DNA of 64,000 nucleotides from Nocardioides kongjuensis (GCF_013409625.1 NZ_JACCBF010000001.1:3475001-3539000), one strand, 5' to 3'; positions 28,413-37,993 are shown, counted from the first letter of the stretch. Translations and numbers: made by a program. The notes: generated from the sequence alone by a model not told the origin.

Positions 28413-28768
28413 GGTGCTCACTCTCCTCGCCGCCGTGGCGACGCGGCACCCTCGAAAGGGGGCGCCGCGCCGCCACGGGGCGCACGACGGGTCGGTGCGG
28501 TTCAGCTGCTGGCGAGCAGATCGCCGAACGGCGGGGCATCACCGACCCGGCTCACTTCAGCAGGATGTCCAAGAAGCGGTTCGGGAGCTCGCCGGCCGAG
28601 CTGCGCCGTCGCTGGCGCGTGGAGAGCGTGGTCGAGGGCGCGGCCGCGACCTGAGTCCGGCGGCCCGACGACGCCGGACACCCGACATGCCGGATACCCA
28701 AAATGGGGTATGCCCGGCGCAGGCGTCCCGATGGACGATGCCCAGACGGTCGAGAGAAGGGGACGGAC
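28413..28768. other. 356-bp intergenic space with a possible small ORF and a small inverted repeat
   Basis: This is the divergent control region of the acyl-CoA synthetase and VWA genes. It holds a 29-codon frame (28565-28654, plus) starting MSKKRFGSSPAELRRRWR. It is basic and has no clear ribosome binding site, so its status is doubtful. Further on, ATACCC (28694-28699) and GGGTAT (28706-28711) form a 6-bp inverted repeat around AAAATG, about 60 nt before the VWA start, and could be an operator. Nothing else is recognisable. Confidence 0.35.
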
Positions 28769-29773
28769 ATGGGCATTCCCACCTCAGGTGTGGCATGGGC
28801 ACTGGCAGGAGGGCTCGTCGCGACGAGCCTCGTCGGCGCGGCGACAGCAACCGCTGCGCCAGCGGCAAGAGCCGCGGCGTGCGCACCGGCCGCCAACATC
28901 CAGGCCATCATCGATGACTCCGGGTCCATGTCGGGGACCGACCCGGACCGGCTCCGGGTCCAGGCGATGAACCTGCTCATCGACGCACTGGCGCCCTCGC
29001 GGATCCTCGGGGCGACCGAGTTCGGGTCGGTCGAGGACAACGTCTTCGCCCCGGCGGCCGTCGGGCCGAACGCGGCGGCGATGAAGGCCTCGCTCGACAC
29101 GCTGGTCCAGGCCGACAACGGCGGCACGGACTACAACCTCGCCTTCGACTCGGCACGTGCGGTCAACCCGGGCGCCTCGGTCCGGATCTTCCTGACCGAC
29201 GGCGGCCACAACAGCGGGGACTACCTCAACACCCACCTCAACCCCGCCCCGCAGGCCCAGACGCCGACGTACGTCATCGGCTTCAGCCCCGGACTCGCTG
29301 CGGCCGAGGACCAGGCCCGGCTCCAGCAGATCGCCGCCGACACCGGAGGCCAGTACTTCGCCCTCCCGGACGCGCAGGCCCTGCAGCCGGTGATGAACGA
29401 GATCCAGACGCGGCTGACCTGCCAGTCACCGCCGAAGACGTTCGTCGACACCGTCGCGGCGGGTGGCACGAAGCACCACGGCGTGAAGATCAAGCGGAAG
29501 TCGCGCTCCGCGCAGCTGACCCTGACCTGGACCAGCCCGCTCGACGCGTTCCAGGTCAAGAAGGTCAAGATCAAGCGCCACGGCCGGGTCGTCGCGACCA
29601 AGGGCCACCCGCTCAAGATCAAGACCAAGCGCGGCTCGACCTACCTGGTCATCAAGGTGACCAAGCTGGTGCCGGGCAAGATGACCTTCGTCGTGAAGAA
29701 CACGGCAGCCGGATCGGGCGCACCGCAGGTCACCGTGACCACCCAGGTGAGCCAGAGCAGGTCGAAGAAGTAG
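28769..29773 (+). CDS. secreted von Willebrand factor A protein with basic C-terminal domain
   Basis: A 334-residue exported protein. The signal peptide ends around ATATAAPAARA. A VWA domain follows at ~43-220 with MIDAS residues D49-x-S51-x-S53 in IDDSGSMSG, a Thr in NGGTDYN and Asp in FLTDGGHN. Metal-dependent ligand binding is therefore likely intact. Residues ~225-334 are a beta-rich domain very rich in Lys (GVKIKRKSRS, VKKVKIKRHGR, LKIKTKRGS), which could bind acidic cell-wall polymers or extracellular DNA. AAGGGGA precedes the ATG. The gene ends one base before the convergent MarR gene. Its function is unknown. Confidence 0.8.
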   Translation: MGIPTSGVAWALAGGLVATSLVGAATATAAPAARAAACAPAANIQAIIDDSGSMSGTDPDRLRVQAMNLLIDALAPSRILGATEFGSVEDNVFAPAAVGPNAAAMKASLDTLVQADNGGTDYNLAFDSARAVNPGASVRIFLTDGGHNSGDYLNTHLNPAPQAQTPTYVIGFSPGLAAAEDQARLQQIAADTGGQYFALPDAQALQPVMNEIQTRLTCQSPPKTFVDTVAAGGTKHHGVKIKRKSRSAQLTLTWTSPLDAFQVKKVKIKRHGRVVATKGHPLKIKTKRGSTYLVIKVTKLVPGKMTFVVKNTAAGSGAPQVTVTTQVSQSRSKK

Positions 29774-29774
29774 G

Positions 29775-30278
29775 TCAGCCGGCGAAGTCGCCCGAGGCCT
29801 GCCGGACCTGGCGCAGCAGGTCGTAGGCATCGGCCTGCTGGTCACCACTGAGGCCGGTCACCGCGAAGTCGATCGCGGTGACCGCCTTGGTGGCCCGGCG
29901 CACGGTGGAGCGGCCCTCGGGGGTCAGCCGGGCGAGGGTACGGCGACGGTCGGCCTCGTCGGGCACGCGGACGACGTACCCCTGGGCCTCGAGGCGGTCG
30001 ATCGCGCTGGTGACCGACGTGGGGTGGACCATCAGCCGCTCGCCGATCTTGCTCAGCGGCAGCGAGCCGTGCTGGCTGAACAGCAGCAGCACGAGGACCT
30101 CGTAGCGGGAGAAGGTCAGCCCGAACGGCTTCAGCGCGGCGTCGAGCGCACCGATCATCAGCTGCTGGACCCGCATCACCGAGGTGGCCAGCCGCATCGC
30201 CGTCGCGTCGCCGAAGTGCTCCTCCCAGAGGTCGCCGGCACGGTCGATCGGGTCGAACGGCAGGCGGGACTCAGGCAT
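29775..30278 (-). CDS. MarR-family transcriptional regulator
   Basis: A 167-residue regulator with the winged-helix core FSRYEVLVLLLFSQHGSLPL, the recognition helix MVHPTSVTSAIDRLEAQGYV and the wing VPDEADRRRTLARLTPEG. It is divergent from icmF across 140 bp that contain the GGACGTCC-centred palindrome. It is the obvious candidate to bind that site and the matching site at 25308. MarR proteins near acyl-CoA genes often sense acyl-CoA or aromatic acid ligands. TAAGGT lies 7 nt before the start, so its own message may be leaderless. Confidence 0.88.
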   Translation of the reverse strand: MPESRLPFDPIDRAGDLWEEHFGDATAMRLATSVMRVQQLMIGALDAALKPFGLTFSRYEVLVLLLFSQHGSLPLSKIGERLMVHPTSVTSAIDRLEAQGYVVRVPDEADRRRTLARLTPEGRSTVRRATKAVTAIDFAVTGLSGDQQADAYDLLRQVRQASGDFAG

Positions 30279-30372
30279 GCGCCAGACCTTAGCCTCGATC
30301 CGCCGGTGGCTGGCTACTACGCGCCACCCACCGGCGGATCGAGTCCGAGGGCAGGCCGGGACTTTTCCAGAT

Positions 30373-30390
30373 TGCTTGGACGTCCTACTA
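30373..30390. promoter_or_regulatory. palindromic operator between marR and icmF
   Basis: TGCTTGGACGTCCTACTA keeps the exact core GGACGTCC of the 25308 palindrome and matches it at 15 of 18 positions. It lies 29-46 nt before the icmF ATG, inside the divergent MarR/icmF promoter region. Confidence 0.7.
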
Positions 30391-30418
30391 TCGGAGATCC
30401 AAGGAGTTTGGAGGATCG

Positions 30419-33400
30419 ATGCCCGAGCACGCCCTGCACGTCCCGCAGCACCCCGTCCGCCTGGTGACGGCGTCCAGCCTGTTCGACGGCCACGACGCCT
30501 CGATCAACATCATGCGGCGGATCTTCCAGAGCCAGGGCTGCGAGGTGATCCACCTCGGGCACAACCGCTCGGTCGCCGAGGTGATCGAGGCCGCGATCGA
30601 GGAGGACGTGCAGGGCATCGCCGTGTCGTCGTACCAGGGCGGCCACGTCGAGTACTTCGAGTACCTCACCCAGCTGCTCCGCGAGCGCGGTGCGGGCCAC
30701 ATCAAGGTCGTCGGCGGCGGTGGCGGCGTCATCGTCCACGACGAGATCAACCGGCTGCGCGAGTCGGGCGTCACCATCTTCTCCCCCGAGGACGGCCAGC
30801 GGCTCGGCCTGCCGGGCATGGTCAACACCGTCGTCGAGGCGTGCGACACCGACCTGTGGGAGACCGGCAGCGTCACCGCCGAGCAGGTCCTCAGCGGCGA
30901 CCGCGCGGCCCTCGCGCGCGCCATCACCGGCGCCGAGCTCGGCCGGCTCGACCGGGCGCTGCTCGACCAGCTCTCCGCGGCGGCGGCCGCGCACGCCGTA
31001 CCCGTCCTCGGGATCACCGGCACCGGCGGCTCCGGCAAGTCCAGCCTCACCGACGAGCTGGTCCGACGTCTGCGCGTCGACCAGCAGGACAAGGTCCGGG
31101 TCGCGGTGCTCGCCGTCGACCCGACCCGGCGCAAGGGCGGCGGCGCGCTGCTCGGCGACCGGATCCGGATGAACAGCCTCGACCTGACCGGCCACGGCCT
31201 GGACCGCAACCAGGTCTACTTCCGCAGCCTCGCCACCCGCGGCGCGCACGAGGTGCCCGAGCACCTCGACGACGTGCTCACGGTCATCAAGTCCGCCGGC
31301 TTCGACCTCGTCGTCGTCGAGACCCCCGGCATCGGCCAGGGCGACGCGGCGATCGTGCCCTTCGTCGACACCTCGCTGTACGTGATGACGCCCGAGTTCG
31401 GTGCCGCGTCGCAGCTGGAGAAGATCGACATGCTCGACTTCGCCGACGCGGTCGCGATCAACAAGTTCGAGCGCCGGGGCGCCGAGGACGCGCTGCGCGA
31501 CGTGGGTCGCCAGATGGTCCGCAACCGCGAGGCGTTCGGCAAGCAGCCCGCCGACATGCCCGTCTTCGGCACGTCGGCCGCCACCTTCGACGACGACGGC
31601 GTCACCGCGCTCTACCAGTACCTGCGCGGCCTGCTCGCCGGCCAGGGCCTGACGGTCGGCGAGGGCCTGCTCGCGCCGGTCGAGGGCAAGAGGTCGACCC
31701 GGATCCAGACCGTGCTGCCCGCCGACCGGGTGCGCTACCTCGCCGAGATCGCCGAGACCGTGCGCAGCTACCACGCCGACACCGAGGTGCTCGTCGAGAA
31801 GGCCCGCCGCGCGCAGCGCTTCGCCGCGGTCGCCGAGGAGCTCGCCGAGATCGAGGACCTCGCGGCCGCCGCGGCCCGCGCCAACGACGACCTGCCGCTC
31901 GACGTGCGCGACCAGCTGGCGGCGTGGCCGGCGACCGTGGCGCAGTACGACGAGGACACCGCGACCAAGGGCCGCGAGTCCCTGTCCGGCAACCGGGTGC
32001 CGCGGGTCGCCGTACCCCGCTTCGCCGACCACGGCGAGCTGGTCCGCTACTGGCGCCGGGAGAACCTCCCGGGCCACTTCCCCTTCACCGCCGGGGTCTT
32101 CCCGTTCAAGCGCGCCGACGAGGACCCGGCCCGCATGTTCGCCGGCGAGGGCGACCCGTTCCGCACCAACAAGCGCTTCCGGATGCTCTCCGAGGGCCAG
32201 CCGGCGACCCGCCTGTCGACCGCCTTCGACTCGGTGACGCTCTACGGCCGCGACCCCGACGAGCGTCCCGACATCTACGGCAAGGTCGGCACGTCCGGCG
32301 TCTCCGTCGCGACGCTCGAGGACATGAAGGCGCTCTACGACGGCTTCGACCTGCTCTCGCCGACGACCTCGGTGTCGATGACGATCAACGGCCCCGCCCC
32401 GACGGTGCTGGCGTTCTACCTCAACACCGCGATGGACCAGGCCCGCGAGCGGGGCATCGACCCGTACGAGGCGATCAAGTCGATCCGCGGCACCGTCCAG
32501 GCCGACATCCTCAAGGAGGACCAGGGGCAGAACACCTGCCTGTTCTCCACGGAGTTCTCGCTGCGCTGCATGGCGGACATCCAGGAGTGGTTCATCCAGC
32601 AGCAGGTCCGCAACTTCTACTCGGTCTCGATCTCCGGCTACCACATCGCCGAGGCCGGGGCGAACCCGATCAGCCAGCTCGCGTTCACCCTCGCCAACGG
32701 CTTCACGTACGTCGAGTCGTACCTCGCCCGCGGCATGGACATCGACGACTTCGCGCCCAACCTGTCGTTCTTCTTCTCCAACGGCATGGACCCCGAGTAC
32801 ACCGTGATCGGCCGGGTGGCCCGTCGGATCTGGGCGATCGCGATGCGCGACCGGTACGGCGCCAACGAGCGCTCCCAGAAGCTGAAGTACCACGTGCAGA
32901 CCTCCGGCCGCTCGCTGCACGCGCAGGAGATGGACTTCAACGACATCCGCACCACGCTGCAGGCGCTGATCGCGATCTACGACAACGCGAACTCGCTGCA
33001 CACCAACGCCTACGACGAGGCGGTCACCACCCCGTCGACCGAGTCGGTGCGCCGGGCGCTGGCCATCCAGCTGATCATCAACCGCGAGTGGGGCCTGGCC
33101 TCCAACGAGAACCCGCTCCAGGGCTCGTACGTCGTCGACGAGCTCACCGACCTGGTCGAGACCGCCGTCCTCGCCGAGTTCGACCGGATCTCCGAGCGCG
33201 GCGGCGTCCTCGGCGCGATGGAGACCGGCTACCAGCGCGGCCGGATCCAGGACGAGTCGATGCTCTACGAGCACCGCAAGCACGACGGCACGCTGCCGAT
33301 CATCGGGGTCAACACCTTCCGCGCCCCCGACGCCGGCGACGGCACTCCCGACGAGATCGAGCTGGCCCGCGCCACCACGGAGGAGAAGGAGTCCCAGCTG

Positions 33401-33589
33401 ACCCGGCTCCGCGACTTCCAGTCCCGCCACGCCGACGACGCCACCGCCGCGCTCGCCCGCCTGCGCGAGGCCGCCACGAGCGGCGAGAACATCTTCGCCG
33501 TACTCATGGACGCTGCCCGGGTGTGCTCGCTCGGTCAGGTCACCGAGGCGTTCTTCGAGGTGGGTGGGCAGTACCGGCGCAACGTGTAG
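30419..33589 (+). CDS. icmF: fused isobutyryl-CoA mutase with G-protein chaperone (IcmF)
   Basis: A 1056-residue fusion with three parts in the order known for IcmF. An N-terminal cobalamin-binding domain carries D23-x-H25 as base-off B12 ligand motif. A MeaB-like GTPase has Walker [10 protein letters not shown] at ~201-209. The C-terminal acyl-CoA mutase TIM barrel covers ~540-1056. In the substrate pocket the segment [12 protein letters not shown] has Phe where methylmalonyl-CoA mutase has Tyr, and [11 protein letters not shown] also matches IcmF. The enzyme should therefore interconvert isobutyryl-CoA and n-butyryl-CoA, linking valine or branched-acid breakdown to beta-oxidation. A related pivalyl-CoA activity cannot be excluded. 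GGAGG precedes the ATG. Confidence 0.93.
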   Translation: MPEHALHVPQHPVRLVTASSLFDGHDASINIMRRIFQSQGCEVIHLGHNRSVAEVIEAAIEEDVQGIAVSSYQGGHVEYFEYLTQLLRERGAGHIKVVGGGGGVIVHDEINRLRESGVTIFSPEDGQRLGLPGMVNTVVEACDTDLWETGSVTAEQVLSGDRAALARAITGAELGRLDRALLDQLSAAAAAHAVPVLGITGTGGSGKSSLTDELVRRLRVDQQDKVRVAVLAVDPTRRKGGGALLGDRIRMNSLDLTGHGLDRNQVYFRSLATRGAHEVPEHLDDVLTVIKSAGFDLVVVETPGIGQGDAAIVPFVDTSLYVMTPEFGAASQLEKIDMLDFADAVAINKFERRGAEDALRDVGRQMVRNREAFGKQPADMPVFGTSAATFDDDGVTALYQYLRGLLAGQGLTVGEGLLAPVEGKRSTRIQTVLPADRVRYLAEIAETVRSYHADTEVLVEKARRAQRFAAVAEELAEIEDLAAAAARANDDLPLDVRDQLAAWPATVAQYDEDTATKGRESLSGNRVPRVAVPRFADHGELVRYWRRENLPGHFPFTAGVFPFKRADEDPARMFAGEGDPFRTNKRFRMLSEGQPATRLSTAFDSVTLYGRDPDERPDIYGKVGTSGVSVATLEDMKALYDGFDLLSPTTSVSMTINGPAPTVLAFYLNTAMDQARERGIDPYEAIKSIRGTVQADILKEDQGQNTCLFSTEFSLRCMADIQEWFIQQQVRNFYSVSISGYHIAEAGANPISQLAFTLANGFTYVESYLARGMDIDDFAPNLSFFFSNGMDPEYTVIGRVARRIWAIAMRDRYGANERSQKLKYHVQTSGRSLHAQEMDFNDIRTTLQALIAIYDNANSLHTNAYDEAVTTPSTESVRRALAIQLIINREWGLASNENPLQGSYVVDELTDLVETAVLAEFDRISERGGVLGAMETGYQRGRIQDESMLYEHRKHDGTLPIIGVNTFRAPDAGDGTPDEIELARATTEEKESQLTRLRDFQSRHADDATAALARLREAATSGENIFAVLMDAARVCSLGQVTEAFFEVGGQYRRNV

Positions 33590-33597
33590 CCCGGTCC

Positions 33598-33793
33598 GGC
33601 TGTAACACGTGGTTCGCTGCTGTGGCCGCCGGGTCTCCGCTGTAACACGTGGTCCGCTGCTCTAGCAGCCCCATGTCACCTGTACCAGCCCCGTGCAGGC
33701 CCCGATCCGGGTGGTCTTCGGGCTGGTAGGTGAGCGGACCACGTGTTACAGCGGCCCGAGGGCTGCCACAGCGGCCACCAACGTGTTACAGCG
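33598..33793. repeat. palindromic repeat family A, nested double copy
   Basis: Two left arms (33598-33617 and 33638-33657) and two right arms (33734-33753 and 33771-33793) carry the family core CTGTAACACGTGG. The inner pair matches perfectly over 20 bp. The outer pair is more diverged. The loop shares GCCCCATGTCACCTGTA with the inverse of the 26.4-kb copies, so the element has inserted in, or been inverted to, the opposite orientation. Confidence 0.85.
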
Positions 33794-33831
33794 CCCTCGG
33801 ACCACCCCGCAGAAAAATTCCTCGACACCCA

Positions 33832-33858
33832 TGTCGAAGCCGCGGCCGTCCGTTCGAC
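33832..33858 (+). promoter_or_regulatory. predicted ECF42 promoter for the DGPF gene
   Basis: TGTCGA (33832-33837) and CGAC (33855-33858) are spaced by 17 bp, 45 nt before the DGPF-protein ATG. This fits the -35 TGTCGA and -10 CG[AT]C pattern described for ECF42 sigma factors, whose gene follows directly downstream. Confidence 0.65.
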
Positions 33859-33902
33859 GTAGGTTCGGAAGTCACCACCAACGAACCGAAGGACTGATCA
33901 AG

Positions 33903-34280
33903 ATGCCGCGTTTCATGGGACTCGTGCGGATGGAAGAGGGACAGGGCAACCCGCCGCAGGCGCTGTTCGACGCGATGGACGCCTACATCGGGGAGCAGGC
34001 CCAGAAGGGTCACTTCCTCGACGGCGGCGGGCTGTTCGGGCTCGAGGACGCGATCAACTTCGTGGTCCGCACCGGCGAGGTCACCCGGGTCGACGGCCCG
34101 TACGCCGAGGCTCGCGAGGCCGTGGGCGGCTGGGCGCTGCTGCAGTACGACAGCCTCGAGCAGGCGATCGAGAAGCAGCAGGAGTTCGCCGACCTGCACG
34201 CCAAGTACTGGCCCGAGTGCAAGATGGTCGCGACCCTGCGGCAGATCTCGGACGCGCCGCCCGAGGCCGCCGACGCCTGA
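33903..34280 (+). CDS. YCII/DGPF-domain protein (ECF42 partner)
   Basis: A 125-residue soluble protein with the YCII-related alpha/beta fold. The family signature DGPF appears here as VDGPYAEAREAVGGW. DGPF proteins are the standard genomic partners and targets of ECF42 sigma factors; their biochemical role is unknown. The ATG at 33903 has GAAGGACTGATCAAG upstream, with AAGGA as ribosome binding site. A predicted ECF42 promoter lies just upstream and the sigma gene follows after 52 bp. Confidence 0.88.
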   Translation: MPRFMGLVRMEEGQGNPPQALFDAMDAYIGEQAQKGHFLDGGGLFGLEDAINFVVRTGEVTRVDGPYAEAREAVGGWALLQYDSLEQAIEKQQEFADLHAKYWPECKMVATLRQISDAPPEAADA

Positions 34281-34332
34281 GCACCACCCCGCACCGACGT
34301 CGCTGCCGTGCGGCCGGCCCTAGGCTGGCCGC

Positions 34333-35598
34333 ATGGCCGACGCCACCACCGCCGACACGATCACCGCCACCTGGCGGCAGGAGTCGGCCCGGCTGGTCGG
34401 CGCGCTCGCCCGGATGACCCGGGACGTCGACCTGGCCGAGGACCTCGCGCAGGACGCGCTGGTCGCCGCCCTCGAGCAGTGGCCGTCGACCGGCGTACCC
34501 GACAACCCCGGCGCCTGGCTGATGACCACCGCCAAGCGCCGCGGCATCGACCACATCCGGCGGGCCGAGACGCTGCGCCGCAAGACCGAGGAGCTCGGCC
34601 ATGCCGCGGAGGAGGTGAGCCCGATGCCCGACCTGGAGTCCCAGGTCGACCACATCGAGGACGACGTCCTGCGACTGGTCTTCCTGTGCTGCCACCCGGC
34701 GCTGACCCCCGAGTCCCGTGCCGCGCTCACCCTGCGGCTGGTCGGTGGCCTCACCACCGACGAGATCGCCCGCGGCTTCCTCGTGCCGAGCACGACGATG
34801 GGCCAGCGGATCTCACGGGCGAAGAAGACGCTCACCGAGGCCGGCGCCGAGCTCGAGCTGCCGACCGGCGCCGAGCGCACCCAGCGCCTCGACGACGTGA
34901 TGGCGGTGGTCTACCTCGTCTTCACGGAGGGGTACGTCGCCACGGCGGGTGACGACTGGACCCGCCCCGACCTGGCCCAGGAGGGCATCCGGCTGGCCCG
35001 GCTGCTCGCGGGCATCGCGCCCGACGAGCCCGAGGTCCACGGGCTGCAGGCCCTGCTCGAGCTGCAGGGCTCGCGGCTCCCGGCGCGCACCGACGCCGAC
35101 GGCGCCCCGGTGCTCCTCGACGACCAGGACCGCACCCGCTGGGACGCGCTGCTGGTCCGTCGCGGCCTCGCCGCGCTGCGCCGGGCCGAGGAGATCGCCG
35201 CACGCGGGGTGCCGATCGGCCGCTACTACCTGCAGGCCGCGATCGCCGCCGAGCACGCGAAGGCCACCACCGCTGCCGCCACCGACTGGCCCCGCATCGC
35301 CCGTCTGTACGACGTCCTGGCCGCCGCCGCTCCCGGCCCGGTCGTCGAGGTCAACCGCGCCGTGGCCCACGGCCGCGCAGCCGGGCCGGACGCCGGCCTC
35401 GCCGTCCTCGCGGCGCTCCCGGCCGACGTGCTGCGCGACTCGCCGCTGCTGCCGAGCGTGCGCGGCGACCTGCTCGAGCGGGCCGGCCGGCACGCGGAGG
35501 CCGCCGAGGAGTTCGAGGAGGCGGCCCGTCGTACCCGCAACGGCGACGAGCGGACCCTGCTCGAGCGCCGCGCGGCCAAGGCCCGCAGCACGACCTGA
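34333..35598 (+). CDS. ECF42-type RNA polymerase sigma factor with C-terminal TPR-like domain
   Basis: A 421-residue sigma factor. Region 2 (DVDLAEDLAQDALVAALEQW, then RGIDHIRR) and region 4 (ITDEIAR-like TTDEIARGFLVPSTTMGQRI) occupy the first ~170 residues. The long remainder is the helical TPR-like extension (DUF6596) that replaces an anti-sigma factor in ECF42 proteins. Together with the adjacent DGPF gene this assignment is secure. It probably activates its own locus through TGTCGA-type promoters. TAGGCT lies exactly 6 nt before the ATG, so basal expression is likely leaderless. Confidence 0.92.
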   Translation: MADATTADTITATWRQESARLVGALARMTRDVDLAEDLAQDALVAALEQWPSTGVPDNPGAWLMTTAKRRGIDHIRRAETLRRKTEELGHAAEEVSPMPDLESQVDHIEDDVLRLVFLCCHPALTPESRAALTLRLVGGLTTDEIARGFLVPSTTMGQRISRAKKTLTEAGAELELPTGAERTQRLDDVMAVVYLVFTEGYVATAGDDWTRPDLAQEGIRLARLLAGIAPDEPEVHGLQALLELQGSRLPARTDADGAPVLLDDQDRTRWDALLVRRGLAALRRAEEIAARGVPIGRYYLQAAIAAEHAKATTAAATDWPRIARLYDVLAAAAPGPVVEVNRAVAHGRAAGPDAGLAVLAALPADVLRDSPLLPSVRGDLLERAGRHAEAAEEFEEAARRTRNGDERTLLERRAAKARSTT

Positions 35599-35664
35599 CC
35601 CACTCCGGTCCCGCCCGGTGGAAGTGGACGGGGAGCCGGACCGACGGGCTGGGACCATCACAGC

Positions 35665-37053
35665 GTGCCGACCACGACCACCACCGAGGGGACCCGCGCA
35701 CAGTTCGCGACCCTGGCCGCGATCACCGTGGTCACCGGCGTGGTCAGCAGCCTCGGCGCTCCGCTCGTGCCGGTGGTCGCCGCGGAGCAGCACGTGCCGC
35801 TGTCCACCGCCCAATGGGTGCTCACGGCCGCCCTGCTCGCCGGCGCCGTCGTGACGCCCGTGCTCGGCCGGTTGGGGACCGGGCGGTGGCGCCGTCCCGT
35901 CCTGCTCGCGGGACTGGGTGTCGTGCTCACCGGGACGGTGCTGAGCGCCCTCCCCCTCGGCATCGGACCGATGATCGCGGGCCGGGCGCTGCAGGGCGTC
36001 GGCATGGCCCTGGCCCCGCTCGCCTTCGCCGTCGCGAGGGACCTGTGGTCCGGTCCGGACCTCCTGTCCCGGCTGGCACTGCTGTCGGTGGCGACCGTGA
36101 GCGGCGCGGGTCTCGGCTACCCGGTGTCCTCGCTCGTCGCCGACCGCCTCGGGATCGGCGGCGCCTACGCGTTCGGTGCCGTCCTGATCGGCACCGCGAC
36201 CCTCCTCGCGCTGCGCCACCTGCCGTCCGCGCCGGACGACGCACGTCAGCCGGTGGACGTCGTCGGCGCGACGCTGCTGTGCACCGGCACGCTCGGCGTG
36301 CTGCTGGCCGTGAGCCAGGGCGAGCGGTGGGGCTGGACGGCCTCGCCGACCCTGCTCGCCGGCGGCGGAGGAGTTCTGCTCGTGCTGGCCTGGGTCAGGT
36401 GGAGCGTCGAGCGGACCCGGCGCGGCCGCCCCTCGCTCGTGGACCTGCGGATCGCGACACGCCGTGGCGTCCGGGCCCCGAACGCCGTCACGGTCGCGAT
36501 CAGCATCAGCCTCTACGGGCTGTTCACCCTGGTCGTCGTCGTGATCCAGGCCGACGGGTCCGCCGGGTTCGGCCTGCACGCCGGTGTCGCGGTGAGCGGT
36601 CTGGCCCTGGTCCCGTACGCCGTCGCCAGCATCGCGTCCAACCGGGTCGCGCTCGTCATGGCCCGCGGGGTCGGGACCCGGCTGCTGCTCCCCGTCGGCT
36701 GCCTGGTGTTCGGCTCGTCCCTGCTGATCCTCCTCGCCTGGCACGACGCGGTGTGGCAGACCTTCCTCGCCATGGCCGTCGGCGGCCTGGGTGGCGGCCT
36801 CACCTTCTCCTCGATGGCGATGCTGATCGTGCCGAACGTCGCCGCCGAGGAGACGAGCAGCGCGATGGCGTTCAACCAGCTGCTGCGCTACCTCGGGTTC
36901 TCGGTCGGCTCCGCCGTCACCGTCGCCCTGCTGGAGACGTACGGCGGCGACGCGGCCGCCTTCCGCGCCACCGGCTTGACGATGGCGGTGATCTGCGTGG
37001 TGGCGGGCGCCCTCGCGGCCCTCGAGCGCAGCCCTACCGCCCGCGCAGGGTGA
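35665..37053 (+). CDS. MFS drug-efflux-type transporter
   Basis: A 462-residue major facilitator protein with about 13-14 membrane helices, resembling the DHA2 drug:proton antiporters. Motif A-like GRLGTGRWRRPVLLAG and motif C-like GAGLGYPVSSLVA segments are visible. The substrate is unknown. It starts with GTG at 35665, preceded by GACCAT 6 nt upstream. Its last 20 bases overlap the convergent AraC gene. Confidence 0.85.
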   Translation: MPTTTTTEGTRAQFATLAAITVVTGVVSSLGAPLVPVVAAEQHVPLSTAQWVLTAALLAGAVVTPVLGRLGTGRWRRPVLLAGLGVVLTGTVLSALPLGIGPMIAGRALQGVGMALAPLAFAVARDLWSGPDLLSRLALLSVATVSGAGLGYPVSSLVADRLGIGGAYAFGAVLIGTATLLALRHLPSAPDDARQPVDVVGATLLCTGTLGVLLAVSQGERWGWTASPTLLAGGGGVLLVLAWVRWSVERTRRGRPSLVDLRIATRRGVRAPNAVTVAISISLYGLFTLVVVVIQADGSAGFGLHAGVAVSGLALVPYAVASIASNRVALVMARGVGTRLLLPVGCLVFGSSLLILLAWHDAVWQTFLAMAVGGLGGGLTFSSMAMLIVPNVAAEETSSAMAFNQLLRYLGFSVGSAVTVALLETYGGDAAAFRATGLTMAVICVVAGALAALERSPTARAG

Positions 37054-37993
37054 CGGACGGCGCCACGCCGTAGCGCTCCCGGTAGGAGGCCGCGAACCGG
37101 CCGAGGTGGGCGAACCCCCAGCGGGTGGCGACGTCGGAGACGCTGTCGGCGCCGCCCGCGAGCAGGTCGGCATGCACCCGCTCGAGGCGGATGGCGAGCA
37201 GCTGCTGGGTCGGCGTGCGGCCGAGGTAGCGCTGGAAGCCCTGCTGCAGCCGGCGGATCCCGACCCCGGACGCGGCGGCGAGCTCGGCGGCGGTCCAGTC
37301 GCGCGCCGGGTCGGCCTCCATCGCCTCGACCACGCGCGAGACGATCCGCGGCCGGATGGTGCCGCAGCCCGGCTCCTCGGGGAAGCAGGCGGCGACGAAG
37401 GCGGCGGTGAGGGTGCCGGCGAGGCGCCGCCCGACCCGTGCATCGCGGACGAGGACCGGGTTGCGCAGCGCCTCGGTGCCGATCGAGCCGAGCAGCCCGA
37501 TCCAGGCCCGGCCGCCGTCGGTGCGCAGGTCGACCTGGGCGGGCAGCCGATCGGTGGTGAGCCCGACGAGGGCGGTGACCTCCTCGGCGAGGTAGGCCCG
37601 CTCGACCCGCATCCCGACGATCGAGCAGTCGGCCGACCAGCGGGTCATCCGGGTGTGCTCGTCGGGCGGGCAGACCGTCGCCTGCCCGTCGAGGGACAGC
37701 ACGTGGTGGCCGCCGACGGTGGCCTCGAGCACGCCGCTGCGCGGGACGTTGACCGCCCACGCCCCCGGGTGGTCGGACTCGACGGCGACCTCCGAGCCCC
37801 AGCCGATCCGGGCCAGGCGCACGGGCCCGAGGTCGACGGCGCGCAGGTCGGCGGGACCGGCCGGGCTCCGCTTGATCGCCAGCTCGTGGGGGAAGTAGGC
37901 GCGTGCGACGGCGTCGGAGAAGTCGCCCAGCTCGTGGGACGACGCGGTCAGGGTGCCGGTCACGCTGCTCACCCCCTTCTCGGTGACGCCCAT
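37034..37993 (-). CDS. AraC-family regulator of the aromatic hydroxylase operon
   Basis: A 319-residue regulator with an N-terminal AraC-binding-like cupin/sensor domain (~25-190). Two helix-turn-helix motifs occupy the C-terminal ~100 residues (WTAAELAAASGVGIRRLQQG and SVSDVATRWGFAHLGRFAAS). It is divergent from the flavin reductase/hydroxylase pair and the most likely activator of that pair. The ATG at 37993 is used here. A GTG a few codons in, preceded by GGGGG at good spacing, is a realistic alternative. It overlaps the MFS gene at its 3' end. Confidence 0.85.
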   Translation of the reverse strand: MGVTEKGVSSVTGTLTASSHELGDFSDAVARAYFPHELAIKRSPAGPADLRAVDLGPVRLARIGWGSEVAVESDHPGAWAVNVPRSGVLEATVGGHHVLSLDGQATVCPPDEHTRMTRWSADCSIVGMRVERAYLAEEVTALVGLTTDRLPAQVDLRTDGGRAWIGLLGSIGTEALRNPVLVRDARVGRRLAGTLTAAFVAACFPEEPGCGTIRPRIVSRVVEAMEADPARDWTAAELAAASGVGIRRLQQGFQRYLGRTPTQQLLAIRLERVHADLLAGGADSVSDVATRWGFAHLGRFAASYRERYGVAPSVTLRGR

